From contig JAOWBW010000767.1 in the NCBI GenBank assembly GCA_026119855.1, positions 310,001 to 374,000 on the forward strand: DNA of 64,000 nt, read 5' to 3'. Shown here one piece after another: positions 53,837 to 64,000 of this stretch. Position numbers and translations under genes: made by a program. Positions within the stretch are counted from its first letter, which is position 1. Each line of letters begins with the position of its first letter. The DNA comes from Campanula takesimana. Its lineage: Eukaryota; Streptophyta; Magnoliopsida; Asterales; Campanulaceae. A model generated the notes under the pieces. That model searched no databases, had not been told where the DNA came from, and saw only the letters and a program-made list of their open reading frames with translations.

Positions 53837-54389
53837 TACTTGGTATTTAACTTGGTCATTTCTCCAACGTAGTTTAGTGTTTTGTTATGGTATGATGTAG
53901 TGGAGTTATGCATTGTTTAATACTAGTTAACCTGTGTAGTATCTAACGATCTGCCTTCAATTACAATTAGAGATCTCTTGCAATTGTTTGTAATCTCAAC
54001 TTGAGATTACAAACAATTGGTTATTAATCTCAATCATATTTAGTTTATATTTTTTTTTGTTTTTGCTTTCAATAATCTCTGATTTCAAATCAGATTTGAG
54101 GTTATGGATTTGAGGAAAATTGGTGGTGATAGTCGAAGTGGACATAGAAATAGAAAGCCATCATCTCACTGTCAATTTTCTAGTGCAATCAAAGCAATTT
54201 TCTCATTATTTTACATGTATTCTCTCCTTCGTCGAGAGCCTTCGTATTCTCTCCTACGTCGAGAGCCTTTGTATTCTTCTATCCACTGCGTTGAGAGCCT
54301 TTGTTTGATATTGATATTTGGGTTTTTCTTTGTTGATGTAATGCTTTCGATGTTTGGTTGTACATTTATTGCCGGCCCAAATGCATTAT

Positions 54390-54520
54390 CTTGTTGTGTT
54401 TTCAACGCCAAATCTTGTCCATGTGGGGTTTTCTTGAAGGCAAGTGTTGCGTCATGCCCAAGTTATGCTTGGAGAAATATTTACGCATCCCAAGTCATTG
54501 TTCATTAAGGCGTTCAATGG
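54390..54520 (+). pseudogene. Possible LINE fragment
   Basis: FLKASVASCPSYAWRNIYAS, then a stop and WRY, resembles the conserved stretch after the reverse transcriptase of plant L1-type LINEs (F-L-A-x-x-G-x-x-PS-x-x-WRS). Only some 40 residues match and one internal stop is present; nothing else of a LINE is seen nearby. Confidence 0.35.
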
Positions 54521-54693
54521 AGATATGAATCGACATTGGACTTCATTATTAGAGATAAATTAGGCTTTTTCACGAAGGCGGGCAGTATATCAATGATTGC
54601 ACGTCTTAATCGAAATCCTCAACTTTGGGATGAGCCTCCAGCTGTTGTAGAGCGTCATCTTCATAATTATTAGTTTATTACTAATGAACTTTG

Positions 54694-54873
54694 TGTAATA
54701 AATGTGTACTTGTATTTGAAAATGAGTAATTAATTAGGAGTATTTTTGGTAAAAGAATATTAAATACAGTTACATTTAATTAGTTTTGTATTGAAACTAA
54801 GAAAAGTTGCTTATATATATGACAAAATAAGAAAACCCAACTTTTTTGCTTATATTTGTGGCCGGAGGGAGTA
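54694..54873. repeat. Short interspersed repeat, copy 2
   Basis: Matches 572-751, ending GGCCGGAGGGAGTA. No flanking 46-bp duplication is found here. Confidence 0.6.
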
Positions 54874-55002
54874 TTATTTTACTTTTTCAAGTTTTTTTTT
54901 TGTGTTAGAGAGGAGCTAATGCCACTACACACTTTGCTTATTCGCTACACCAGTAATATTAATATTTAACATATTCTAGGATCCAATAATTGCTCATCTC
55001 CC

Positions 55003-55263
55003 ATGGCCGATCCTCATGGCGCTTCTATGTGTGTTCAAGAGGCGGAGGATGAAAACCCTAAGTTGCTTTCTCATTCTTTGCAGCAGCCGCCACTCGCTAA
55101 CCCTAATCCGTGGTTTTCTCATGTAACCCAGCTGTCATCCCCTTCCAAGGTGAAGTCGTTTACAGGTTCATTAAAGGGACCCGATATTCATACGCATTCG
55201 CAATTACCATTCATCCCAGTGTCAACGTTCCATGGAGAACCCGGAATTTTTTTGACAAGCTAG
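55003..55263 (+). CDS. Hypothetical ORF, unrecognised
   Basis: 86 codons, MADPHGASMCVQEAEDEN at the start. GC content and word use look gene-like, and the ATG context (CCCATGG) is good. A second open frame overlaps from 55110 (VVYRFIKGTRYSYAFA), so the original coding frame may switch, implying an indel. A SINE follows at 55365. I recognise no family; it may be the 5' remnant of a gene. Confidence 0.3.
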   Translation: MADPHGASMCVQEAEDENPKLLSHSLQQPPLANPNPWFSHVTQLSSPSKVKSFTGSLKGPDIHTHSQLPFIPVSTFHGEPGIFLTS

Positions 55264-55364
55264 TTACATTTCATTCTTTCAAGGCAATTGTCATCGTGTT
55301 ACAAACTCCTATTAAGTCTATTACAGATCTATTTCCTAGTCTAGTAGGATCCAGAGAATGAAAC

Positions 55365-55580
55365 TACGTCTTCAGAAATCTCTCATAGACGTCCCGCGCC
55401 ATCTGGTGGTCTCTTCCCATAGACGTCCAGAGGGGCTAAGTAACAAAGGTTCTCCACTTTCTCCCAGAGAGAGTCGAACATGCGACCTCCACCTAAGTGG
55501 AAGCCTTACCCACACACCCGGATACCATTGGGCCAAGAGGCCCTTGGTTGGAGAACCCGCCATTAAATTTCCTAAAGACA
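55365..55580 (-). mobile_element. tRNA-derived SINE
   Basis: On the minus strand: TTGGCCCAATGGTATCCGGG (box A-like), 30-odd bases later GGAGGTCGCATGTTCGACTC (box B-like GTTCGA), then a tRNA-unrelated body with two copies of GACGTCTATG. Family not identified, and different from the Au-like SINE at 49495-49660. Confidence 0.6.
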
Positions 55581-55609
55581 ATCTTTTACACAATCCCATT
55601 TTGTAAATA

Positions 55610-56175
55610 CTTAGCACTTGTTTTAAAAGACGCAGTGACATTTTTGTAAATAACTGACACGTGTTTTAAAAATGCATAGTGACATTTTTGTAAATAACTG
55701 AAATTTATTGAACACGGCGGGACTATTGACACACAACTAGCAATCTCAACACTAACACTGACACTTTTTCACACATGCACTGACATTCTTTTACACAATC
55801 ACTGACACTTAGTAAAAGCTTCCAGCTTTATTGTTTATCAATGCTAGTGTAAATGGTTGACACTTTTTAACAGTACCTCTAACACTTATCAAAAGTATCA
55901 TTGCCAAGGCTTATAAATGCTTGTAAATATGCCGAACACTTTGTAACATTAGCATTGGCAGTTATTAAAAGTTTCTGCTTTTATGTTTATAAACGCCACT
56001 GTGAATCACTGGCATTTTGTAACATTAGCACTGATATTTACGATACAGACATGTATTGCCATTTATTTACAAAAATATCACCGCTTGTTTTAAAACAAGT
56101 GCCAGATTATTTACAAAAAATGCACCGCCTCTTTTAAAAACCCAATTTTCCTAAATGTTATGAAAAACATGTTTT
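55610..56175. mobile_element. TIR element with CGCAGTGACATTTTTGTAAA ends
   Basis: The left arm has two tandem units of GACGCAGTGACATTTTTGTA type (55630, 55668). The right arm has the reverse form twice (TTTACAAAAATATCACCGC near 56068, TTTACAAAAAATGCACCGCC near 56112). The centre repeats CTGACACTT / CACTGACA words. No ORF. The same end motif occurs near 21325. Confidence 0.55.
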
Positions 56176-56824
56176 CATAAGACTTACTCATTTTATGTTG
56201 ATTTAATTGTCCTGATGAAAAATTAAAACTCGTTATTGAAAGTTTCGTTGATGGTGTATCAATAACAAGTTTTAGTTTTTCACTATATAAGATTAAAATT
56301 ATTGATCAACTATAAAAATCATTTTGGAACGGAGCTAGTGTTTATTCTTCATCTGTTACGTTACTTGGATTGTGTTTAATCAACTAAAAGATCATTTATC
56401 AAAGTTATGTTAGGTAAATTTTGCATCTAAGTGATAGATAAGTAGATAATTAGTAATTTTCCTATAAATGTGTAGCAATAAATTGCTTTCGTAGTGAAAA
56501 TAAACTCTTATGAACATTAAACTATATCAAAGATTTGACATTATCTCCTAAAAGATTAGCAGGGATATCCCTTTCCATAACATTTTTATATAACTGACTT
56601 TAATCTTTATTCCACTTTTAGTAATCCAAAAGCTCATCAATCATTATTAGCAATTCACAGCCGGATCAATAAACAATGAATAAAAAAAACTGCATTTCGC
56701 AGTTAATTGTATGATTATGCAGGGGAAAAAAAGTCACAACTTTAGAATAAATGTACCATCAAATATCTGCTAGTAGAAGAAAAATAGAATAAATGTATAA
56801 TCAAATAGAACCATCAAATTTCTG
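56176..56824. other. Spacer downstream of sulfotransferase 2
   Basis: AT-rich. A CGTTATTGA ... TCAATAACAAG inverted pair near 56230-56272 is probably a MITE remnant. The part next to 56824 will include the 3' UTR of the sulfotransferase. Confidence 0.5.
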
Positions 56825-57736
56825 CTAGTCGAATTTAAGGCCGAACGGCTCTAACTTCTCGCGAGTAATGCGATCAAGCCGCTCTTCCATCTCCGGCGTA
56901 AGGTAGTTCTTCGCATCCCCGACAAGACCGAGCCGAAAATAAGAACTATTTGGCAGTCCATTAAAACAATTATAACCATTTTTATTCACATCCAAATCCT
57001 TAAGCCTCTCCAAACTGCACCTCTTCAACACATTCTCAACTTCCTCTTCACTCCCAAAACTCCTTCCAAGAAATGAAGCCAATTTTTTCACTTGCCTTTT
57101 AGGGTCTTTTTTAAGCTCTTCATACTTCAAAAACAATATCTTCTTAGGCATTTTCAAGCTCTCCTTCCAAAACTCCAAAACATGGTCAAAAAATGGCCCA
57201 TGAACATAAGCTCCTTTGCAAAATGACTCAAATGCCCTTTCGAGCGGCATAGGAGGTTGGTTGTGCATCCCAATGATAATGTTGAGAAAGTGCCATAAGG
57301 ACACAAATGTGTCTTTAGGGTTTCTAGTTATGTACACAATTTTGCAACTTGTTTTCATGACCGAATCGGGAAAGATATTATAAGGCAAGTGTGTATGGAG
57401 GAGTCTTGGAGATGACATACCGGATATTATCGCGTACGGGTCACCCGAATAAACCATGGATTCTATGGTTGGAACTTGAATATGAGGACTACCCTTCATT
57501 AAAACATCATCTTCAACATTAGGGTTCATGATGCTTAAACAAAGGGACTTGAGCCAAGTTGTTCCTGTTTTAATGGAGGATGTTAAGATGACATCATCGT
57601 CACGGGCTTCGAATCGATATTGGAAAGCCATGGAAGCTTCTAGTAACTTCCTTTCATACCAAAAGCCTTTCCATTGATATATGTATAATCCCTCACATGA
57701 TTGTTGTTTAGGAAGAACATCAATTAGAGACTCCAT
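56825..57736 (-). CDS. Cytosolic sulfotransferase (SOT), copy 2
   Basis: Intronless, 303 residues, PAPS-dependent sulfotransferase family. PAPS loop SIKTGTTWLKSL (about residues 54-65), catalytic histidine in SPRLLHTHLPY, 3'-phosphate site YITRNPKDTFVSLWHF and KILFLKYEELKKDP are intact. The C-terminal PAPS motif, RKGxxGDWK in the family and RRGVVGDWK in the copy at 25318-26274, reads RLGLVGDAK: the basic second residue and the tryptophan are replaced. This could weaken PAPS binding although the frame is otherwise intact. Same strand and overall design as copy 1, but the sequences differ widely, so they are not a recent tandem pair. Acceptor substrate unknown. Confidence 0.93.
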   Translation of the reverse strand: MESLIDVLPKQQSCEGLYIYQWKGFWYERKLLEASMAFQYRFEARDDDVILTSSIKTGTTWLKSLCLSIMNPNVEDDVLMKGSPHIQVPTIESMVYSGDPYAIISGMSSPRLLHTHLPYNIFPDSVMKTSCKIVYITRNPKDTFVSLWHFLNIIIGMHNQPPMPLERAFESFCKGAYVHGPFFDHVLEFWKESLKMPKKILFLKYEELKKDPKRQVKKLASFLGRSFGSEEEVENVLKRCSLERLKDLDVNKNGYNCFNGLPNSSYFRLGLVGDAKNYLTPEMEERLDRITREKLEPFGLKFD

Positions 57737-57804
57737 TTTGAATTGGTTGAATCGGCTACAAGTTTATATAACTCTGTTAGATTTGTGTTAATTAAGTAGC
57801 ATTG

Positions 57805-57815
57805 TGTATATATAG
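57805..57815 (-). promoter_or_regulatory. TATA box candidate for sulfotransferase copy 2
   Basis: CCTATATATACAC on the minus strand, about 70 bp before the ATG at 57736, a normal distance. A second TATATAAAC lies only about 27 bp from the ATG and is too close. Confidence 0.5.
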
Positions 57816-58104
57816 GACTCTCAATAACAAGTTATTTAATTTTATCTCTTTGGCGTAATATTTTACTCCTACTTCTCAATGTCAGGATTGAGTAATTGGA
57901 CTGTACATGAGTCTGACACATTACCAGCTCATATTAATCTTTGCTTTAAAAAAAAAAAAAAAAAAAAACTCATATTAATCTTTCGTAAATGAATGGACTC
58001 AGTTGGTGTGAGAACTGATAGTCAAATGACAATAATACCCTTAATAATAGAAGATTTAAGGGTTCAAAAAGAATAGATGTGCCATACATATCCTCGATTT
58101 AATA

Positions 58105-58345
58105 CTATTTCCGTCTCAAAGTAAGTGTTCACTCTTTCATTTATACGAAAATTAAGAAATAATAGAAGTGATGTAAGTGTTGTGAGTATGAAAAAGTGAG
58201 GCATGAGATAGACGGTGTGGTAGGGAATAGTAGGTTAATTCGTGTTGTGAGTATAAAAGTAAAGTACGAGAGAAAATGAGAGAGCAATATGAAAGATTAT
58301 TTGCTATTTTAGAAAAATGACATCTACTCTTACTCTAAGAGGGAG
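58105..58345. mobile_element. Stowaway-like MITE, degenerate
   Basis: Left CTATTTCCGTCTCAAAGTAA; right read back CTCCCTCTTAGAGTAAGAGT. TA flanks. Arms GTAAGTGTTCA / GAGTAGATGTCA are only partly matched. Confidence 0.6.
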
Positions 58346-58671
58346 TAATAGACTACTACATTTTGACATATGATTTAAAAGTCCCCTCGAGATATTGAGT
58401 CTTCACTCTAAATAATTCTTCCATTTTCAAATTGCAGAGACGTATTGGGAACTTGTAGATTTATGAAGTCTAGAAAGGTTGAAAATTTATGGAGTCTAAT
58501 TTAACATTTCAAATTATACATTTTTTCATTTTAGGTGTTCAAATTTATTGCAAAATCCAAAATAAAAATTTTATATTCTCGCACAAAATAAATGATTTTT
58601 TTCAAACAAAAAAAATGTCACAAAATAAATAATATTTCGTAAAAAGTTTTGTCCCTATTTTTCCTAGACAA

Positions 58672-59492
58672 AAACTTGTGTGAGAACACTCCAACCCGTC
58701 TCATGGGTGAGACGGGTCATTTTTTGACCCATTACCCGACCCACAACCCTGCTCCAGGACCCATGGGGGGACCCTGCCACGTGGCAGCCCCTCATTGGCC
58801 CCAAAAAAAAAAAAAAAAAATTTTTTTTTGCTTTTTTTTAAAATTTTTATATTTTTATTTTTGGTTTTTTTTCGGTTTGTGAAAAGTAATAGTTACCATC
58901 TCTTAAAGTAATAGTTACCATCTCATAAAGTAATAGTGTTATTCCTATGTTTTCTTCGTTTGCCAAAAGTAATACTTATTATAACTAAAATGTAACAAAC
59001 GTGTTATTTATATGTAATAGTATTTGTAAATAATTGTAATACATATGTATAGATATCTATTTGTTTTCAAACAATAAGTTACAATGGGGTCAAATTTATC
59101 ATGATACATGTAAAAGTATTACATTATCTATAGAAATCTGTTACAATTTCGTCAATCAAAGTGTTACATTTACTTGTATAAACTTACTATTACATTCATA
59201 TACATAAGTTATTACTTTTCAAATGGGTAAAAACGAGCTTTTGTTTTTTTAAAACAAGTATTACGTTTACTTATGAACAATGTTACTTTAAGAAATGGTA
59301 ACTATTATTTTTTGCTAAACCACTGAAAAGCTGAAGAAAACAAAATATAAAAACTCAAAAAAACAATTTTCTTTTTTTTTTTTTTTTTTTCCGGCCAATG
59401 GTGGGTTGCCACGTGGCGGGTTCGGCCCATGGGTCATGGGGCGACCCGTCTCATGCATGAGACGGATCCCCTTGTTCTCATGGGAGACCACT
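58672..59492. mobile_element. TIR element with GAGACGGGTCAT ends, copy 2
   Basis: Same arms as 26981-27982: GTGTGAGAACAC, CCGTCTCATGGGTGAGACGG and CCACGTGGCAG at left; CCACGTGGCGGGTTCGGCCC and CATGAGACGGATCCCC at right. Interior with TGTTAC/GTAACA motifs and long A/T runs, no ORF. Confidence 0.7.
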
Positions 59493-60153
59493 TCTTTTTC
59501 CAAAAAAAAAAAAATCGAAAGAAAAAAGTTTGTGTGATACCGTCTCACACAACACAAAGAATTCCTATTTTTTCAAAAAGGAAACCACTATTCATTATAT
59601 TTTGTAAAATTAGAAGTTAAGAAAGTAAATAGTAAATATTTTCATACAACTTTGTTATTAAAATTTACAAAAATAATTTTTCAAAAAAAAAAAAAAAAAA
59701 AAAATTTGAGCAAGAAAAGTGTAATATCTTTAGTCAGTCGACTCGTTTGTTATATTCAGAGCACTTTTAACAAAAGTTATTTCATTTTTCTTAATTTTCG
59801 TGAGAGTCGAGATTATTTGTACCATTTTTGTGTACCATATTTTGTACCACATGTGATCCAACGGTTATAATTTATATTATGACATCATCAAAAGTGCATA
59901 ACTATTGAAAGATTCTAGGGCATTAGGAACATTAAAAGGGGGTCTAATTTCTTTTTTTCCAACTTTGACCCACAACGGGCGGTAACATGAACCAAATAGT
60001 ACGAATAGGAACTATCGGAATCATATACAGAATGATCATAACAAGTACAAAAAGATGCAAAAGATGTACTGCTCGGTTCTGTAGGTTGGTGAGGAAGTTT
60101 ATCCCAAGCTAACAATGAGAATTTTTTTCAGGTAAAAAAGAATGGATGTAATC
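59493..60153. other. Spacer and probable EMF2-like 3' UTR
   Basis: No gene. A palindromic TGTGTGATACCGTCTCACACA near 59531 is a fragment of a TIR element. Poly-A run 59682-59704. The stretch just below 60154 should be the 3' UTR of the minus-strand gene; the poly(A) site is not clear. Confidence 0.5.
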
Positions 60154-60279
60154 TTAGCTTTTCCCAGGAACGACGTCTTGGCTTTGGCACTGTTCAAGAA
60201 GTTCATTACACGCATTCATAGTTTTCGCATCAAGGAGACCATGATTCCAAAGTTTTATCATAAACAATCTCCAGCACCT

Positions 60280-60314
<35 letters not shown>

Positions 60315-60901
60315 ATGTTTCATCACCCAAGATGCAAATGTTATTTGGAATGCTATTTGCAAGCTCATTGTAGCCCAGCCATGAGACGATAGATAGTACT
60401 CCCTCTGTTCCAAACTGATAGTCCCGTATGACTTTTCAAACATTTTGAGGTTACATTATAAGTTATAGAAATTCAGTAATTTCGAAGCCTTAATTTTGGA
60501 AATGAGATTTAACTTTTTGGGAAAAACAAAAAATTGGGAAAAGGGACTATCATTTTAAATTTTAAGACGGAGGGAGTATATTGCAAGGTGGATTTGAATA
60601 AAATTCATTAATCTATGATTAAATCCTGATTAACATGAGTGGAACAAAGACAAACAGAGATGAAAAAACAGAGAACGGAAAGTAAAAGCTATTGACCAAA
60701 ATAAATGACATACGAGTGTCTGATGAGTGTGGGAGAGAGAAAAAGAAAAACCATTACCATAGCAAGGCTGGTGCACGGACAAGGTCTTGACCATGCAATT
60801 TCGAAAATGCCTCGCATGCCCAAGGAATATGATTATCTGCTAGTACCCTGACAACAGTGTTTATAAACAAAGTATTCTAGTCAGGTGGGCGGGCATGTAC
60901 G

Positions 60902-60946
<45 letters not shown>

Positions 60947-63597
60947 TCCCACACTCATTTAAGAAAGAAAATGTTATCAGTCACCTTTGCTTTCTCACGA
61001 ATGAGTTCCAGAGATGCATCAATTGCTTTTCATCCTTGGTAACATCCACAAAATCATCAAGCATCTGCACAACACCAATGTATAAATTCAACAAATTACA
61101 TCAGATGCTTTGGGAAGGAAACGGGTGGCTAAAACATCATCTGCCGTGAGCCTAAAAGAAGTGCAACTATCAAGAAAGAACATTTTCTTTGGCATAGTAA
61201 ATGTGCCTTTAATTTTTTTTGCGAAAGGAATTCATTTCAGTCGATAAGGATTACATATATTGCTATTTCCACCCAGCTTAGGACTCAATCACAGTACTTT
61301 GCACAGACGCATCATACCAAGATATATATAATGTGGCGTACAAAAGCTCCAAGCCTAAGGTTTTCTACTAATTACATCAGAAGAAAACGTCTCAGAGAAT
61401 ATTATTTCTTATTTCTTCTTAATAGCCAGAAGACTACAATAATTCATAGCTTACTCGTTTAATATTCGTAACACATGTAAAAGAAAAACCACATATCTCG
61501 TGTCCCATGTTATACATAAGCATAAAGATCTATACTACATTGAAACATGTAAGTATTATTAGATCAAGTGTTCCAAACAAACATATATGTAATATTATTA
61601 TTATATTTTTTTAGTGAACACATTGGGACATTAAAAAATGGATCACCTGTGATCAAATCCAATCCAACTTGCTAAGGTAGCAGTGTAGGGGATTCCAATT
61701 CTAATCGAGCAATAGGATTGAAAAACTCAATTCATAAACATAGAATTTGGATCAAAATTATTGAGTGAGTTAAGGGATTTTGGAGGAAGATAGTAAACAA
61801 AAAAAAAAAAATAGGGGGATTACAAAACCCAAGACTTCAGTAGATCACATATACTATAATGAAAGCAAAGAAAGTAAGAACTGAACCAAGTATAATCAAA
61901 ATATACCCTACGGTCTTCAAAATCAGCAACATCATCATCAACTTCATCCTCACTATCTCGCTCCGACAGGACTTGTTCCATCGCCATTGGCTACAGTTAA
62001 ATAAATAAAAAATCAGACAGTTTATAGCTAGATTCTGATAGCTGCATCATATAGCTACTGTTGGCCCAAAATGAACACCAGAGCAATATCTAAATGCTCA
62101 AGCTTACAAAAAAATCTGGCAGAAAACCTCAATAGCAAAAGGACACATAATAAAAAATGAATAAATAAAATAATCTAACATCGAACAAATACAAAAGACG
62201 GGAAAATGTACTTTTGGTGCATCCATCAATTGGCCTTTCAGACTTGGTAATACCGTAACAAGTTCCAAAAATTAGTACACAAAGAACCTATGCTATCCAC
62301 AGCGAGTAATGCTGGTAGTCAAAAGAAAGAGTCTCTACCCAAATCTATAGCTTGTCGCAGTAACCATCAAATTTAAATTCCAAGTATATCAAAACGTGAT
62401 GTGAGAAACAATCATATCCACATGTAACCGCAACAATCGAACAGGAATCATGGAACTGCATTGGATTTCACAGATAAGCATGCCAAGAAAATAAACATAA
62501 ATACAGCTTTTAAAGTTGCCCTCTACAAGGATCAGTTAACTAATAGCAATTAGCCAGAACCATAAACACTCACTGAGCAGGAACCTTAATTTATTTCAAG
62601 GAAAAAAAAATAGGTGAAGCAAAAGAACCTTGGGGGAAATGTCAACTGAGAAATAACCAATGTAAGTTTATCAGGTTGCACCATTTAAGCAACACTCGGT
62701 TTTTACGGCATATCCATCATTAAAGTCCCATCGCCCAATTGAAGACCTTGTCAAACTCCATATTGGAATTTGAAGATATAACTATACACGTGTACAAGAA
62801 CATGTAAACATCCGGAACATGCCATTTGGTGATGGGTAGCGGACGAGATGTGACTTTAGGGAGGTAATGTACTCATAACATTAATTATAGATTTTTTTTG
62901 ATAATTTAACATTAATTATAGATAACCATCCTGATGGTGGCTAAAATAGAGAAGTGAAATGTAAAGGCAAGGGGGGGGGGGGATCGGGTGGTCAAACTTG
63001 AACGTGATAACCACGTTTGAGTACAAGGGTTAAAGATGGCACACGGACTTATAAATACGAAGGCACATGATATATTAATTGCATGAGAAGACGAATCTTG
63101 TGTCAGTTCCAATATGAAGATTGTAACCATTCATGAAACAAAGGGGGAAAAAGTTGTCACCTGAGCTCTGTGAGAGTGGAAGAATTGGCGCTTCTGCAAG
63201 AGCGCGCGACTGAAAACAAACATGTCCAAATAAAATCAGTGAAAATATATTAATGTAGGTTCCACCAAATACATATCTACCACTACCGACAATAATGGTA
63301 AGAAGAGCAAGGAAACCCCTCTGCCTAACCCCCGAAAAGGGAATATATAACAAGAGAAAGGTGGGAGAGAGAGAGAGAGAGACGGTGAGAGAGGAGAAGA
63401 AGAAACATACTTCCTAGGTTCAGAGCGTTCAATAGATAGCTTTCTTGTCTTTGCAAACTGTAGCATGGCAGGAGGTGTAAGGTTGCTTCCAGGAACTGAT
63501 TGGACACATTCGGGATCCGCAGAGGAGTGAGCAGCAGTGCTCGATAACCCATTGGCAGTAGGGCTATATGTATCATGCTCAACAGAATGTGGAACGC
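60154..63597 (-). CDS. EMF2: EMF2/VRN2-type Polycomb protein, C-terminal exons (partial)
   Basis: Six exons on the minus strand: 63597-63411, 63209-63161, 61990-61907, 61064-60985, 60847-60758 and 60277-60154, all with GT-AG borders and consistent phase, about 203 codons. They encode the VEFS box that binds the histone methyltransferase subunit in PRC2, which represses genes by H3K27 methylation. Diagnostic stretches: LLQKRQFFHSHRAQ, an acidic DSEDEVDDDVADFEDRR, DDFVDVTKDEKQLMHLWNSF, PWACEAFSKLHGQDLV and FMIKLWNHGLLDA; stop at 60156-60154. The N-terminal part with the zinc finger lies beyond 64000. EMF2 is preferred over VRN2 or FIS2 by recalled similarity only. Introns carry a MITE, (AT)n and poly-A tracts. 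Confidence 0.93.
60399..60576. mobile_element. Stowaway-like MITE in last EMF2-like intron
   Basis: Left CTCCCTCTGTTCCAAACTGA; right read back CTCCCTCCGTCTTAAAATTT. TA flanks. The arms contain TAGTCCC and GGGACTATCA. It lies in the intron between the last two exons, 122 bp from the acceptor. Confidence 0.8.
60902..60945. repeat. (AT)n microsatellite in EMF2-like intron
   Basis: About 21 AT units between the exons at 60758-60847 and 60985-61064. Confidence 0.9.
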
Positions 63598-64000
63598 CTG
63601 AAATTGAAACAAGTGGGCCAGTACATATTAAAACAGAAATATAAAAATTTTGACCCCTCTACTATCTCAAACACGAATTGGTTGTTCAAAGATGAATTAA
63701 AAAAACAAATAAAAGAGCATAGGAAATGATATAAACTAGCACTATACATTTTTGATGTAAGAGTTTCTTAACAGAAAACCATTGTAGCACAAAAGCTCCT
63801 ACCTCTGTCCTACAGACGAAGTGATCATTCTTTTTTGATCCATCCTAGGGCCAAGCAGAAAAAACTAAAAACCCAACCAACCAAATTGACCAAAATAAAA
63901 TGAGCCAACTAATTGGGTTGGTTTTGGTTTCGAATTCTCCAAAAATCCTAATTTTGGTTCGATATTCAGTTTCAGTTTAAAACTTATTACACAAAACTGA
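63598..64000 (-). other. Intron of the EMF2-like gene, cut by window edge
   Basis: No exon is recognised here. The exon at 63411-63597 begins with two bases of a split codon after acceptor TTTCAG, so the next upstream exon lies beyond the window. GGTTTTGG-rich sequence near 63915-63990 is unrecognised. Confidence 0.6.

Noticed and set aside
54104..54508. 134-codon frame as a membrane protein gene
   Set aside because: The hydrophobic stretch comes from T-rich DNA, CTCCTACGTCGAGAGCC is tandemly repeated inside, and the end looks like a LINE fragment.
55400..55560. Functional tRNA gene on the minus strand
   Set aside because: Box A- and B-like motifs are present, but no cloverleaf closes and the sequence continues into a SINE-like body.
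60300..60380. An additional EMF2-like exon in the last intron
   Set aside because: The flanking exons (60758-60847 and 60154-60277) join in phase across a conserved tryptophan codon, so no exon is needed here.
63362..63384. (GA)n run near an EMF2-like splice donor as a regulatory GAGA element
   Set aside because: A plain intronic microsatellite with no supporting context.

Overview
The window is nuclear DNA of a flowering plant, almost certainly a eudicot. It is AT-rich, has intron-split genes and large intergenic spaces, and is packed with plant transposons: Ty1/copia and Athila-type Ty3/gypsy elements, Stowaway-like MITEs with CTCCCTCCGT ends, Mutator-like and hAT-like MITEs, and tRNA-derived SINEs. 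I cannot name the species. Local sulfotransferase copies and dense CTCCCTCCGTCC MITEs would suit Caryophyllales, but that is a guess. I saw no rRNA gene, tRNA gene or CRISPR array.

Layout. 1-2.4 kb: small repeats and a TRIM-like relic. 2449-17136: a copia element (496-bp LTRs, TSD AATGA) split by a 12.3-kb Athila element at 4082-16388 (LTRs about 1.39 kb, TSD CTACA). 17.2-17.8 kb: an LTR relic on the minus strand. 18358-18792: an intact oleosin gene with a seed-type promoter. 19-25 kb: non-autonomous DNA transposons. 25318-26274: an intact cytosolic sulfotransferase (minus). 26.4-37.5 kb: mostly MITEs, several nested. 37.6-39.7 kb (minus) and 48.3-51.9 kb (plus): two copies of an unrecognised small gene in inverted orientation, the second decayed. 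40.7-41.9 kb: a long-TIR element with a small internal ORF. 42.2-47.5 kb: LTR relics, a TGTAAC-rich element and a lone PHD/GNAT-type exon. 50643-51664: a solo LTR with TSD GTACC. 52.8-56.2 kb: copia, LINE-like, SINE and TIR-element remains. 56825-57736: a second sulfotransferase (minus). 60154-63597: the last six exons of an EMF2/VRN2-type Polycomb gene (minus) that runs off the right edge.

Confident cellular genes are therefore four: oleosin (seed oil bodies), two PAPS-dependent sulfotransferases of one family about 31 kb apart, and the VEFS-box end of an EMF2-like PRC2 subunit. They show no common pathway.

The most unusual structural signal is that five unrelated LTRs carry short arrays of GC-rich palindromic motifs, in most of them shortly before a TATA-like box. 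The Athila element has a second array of the same motif before its extra 3' ORF. Also notable are three Mutator-like MITE families whose members mostly keep exact 9-bp target duplications (one family has a telomere-like CCCTAAA core), and a three-deep MITE nest at 28335-28996. LTR differences and gene models were read by eye and are approximate.
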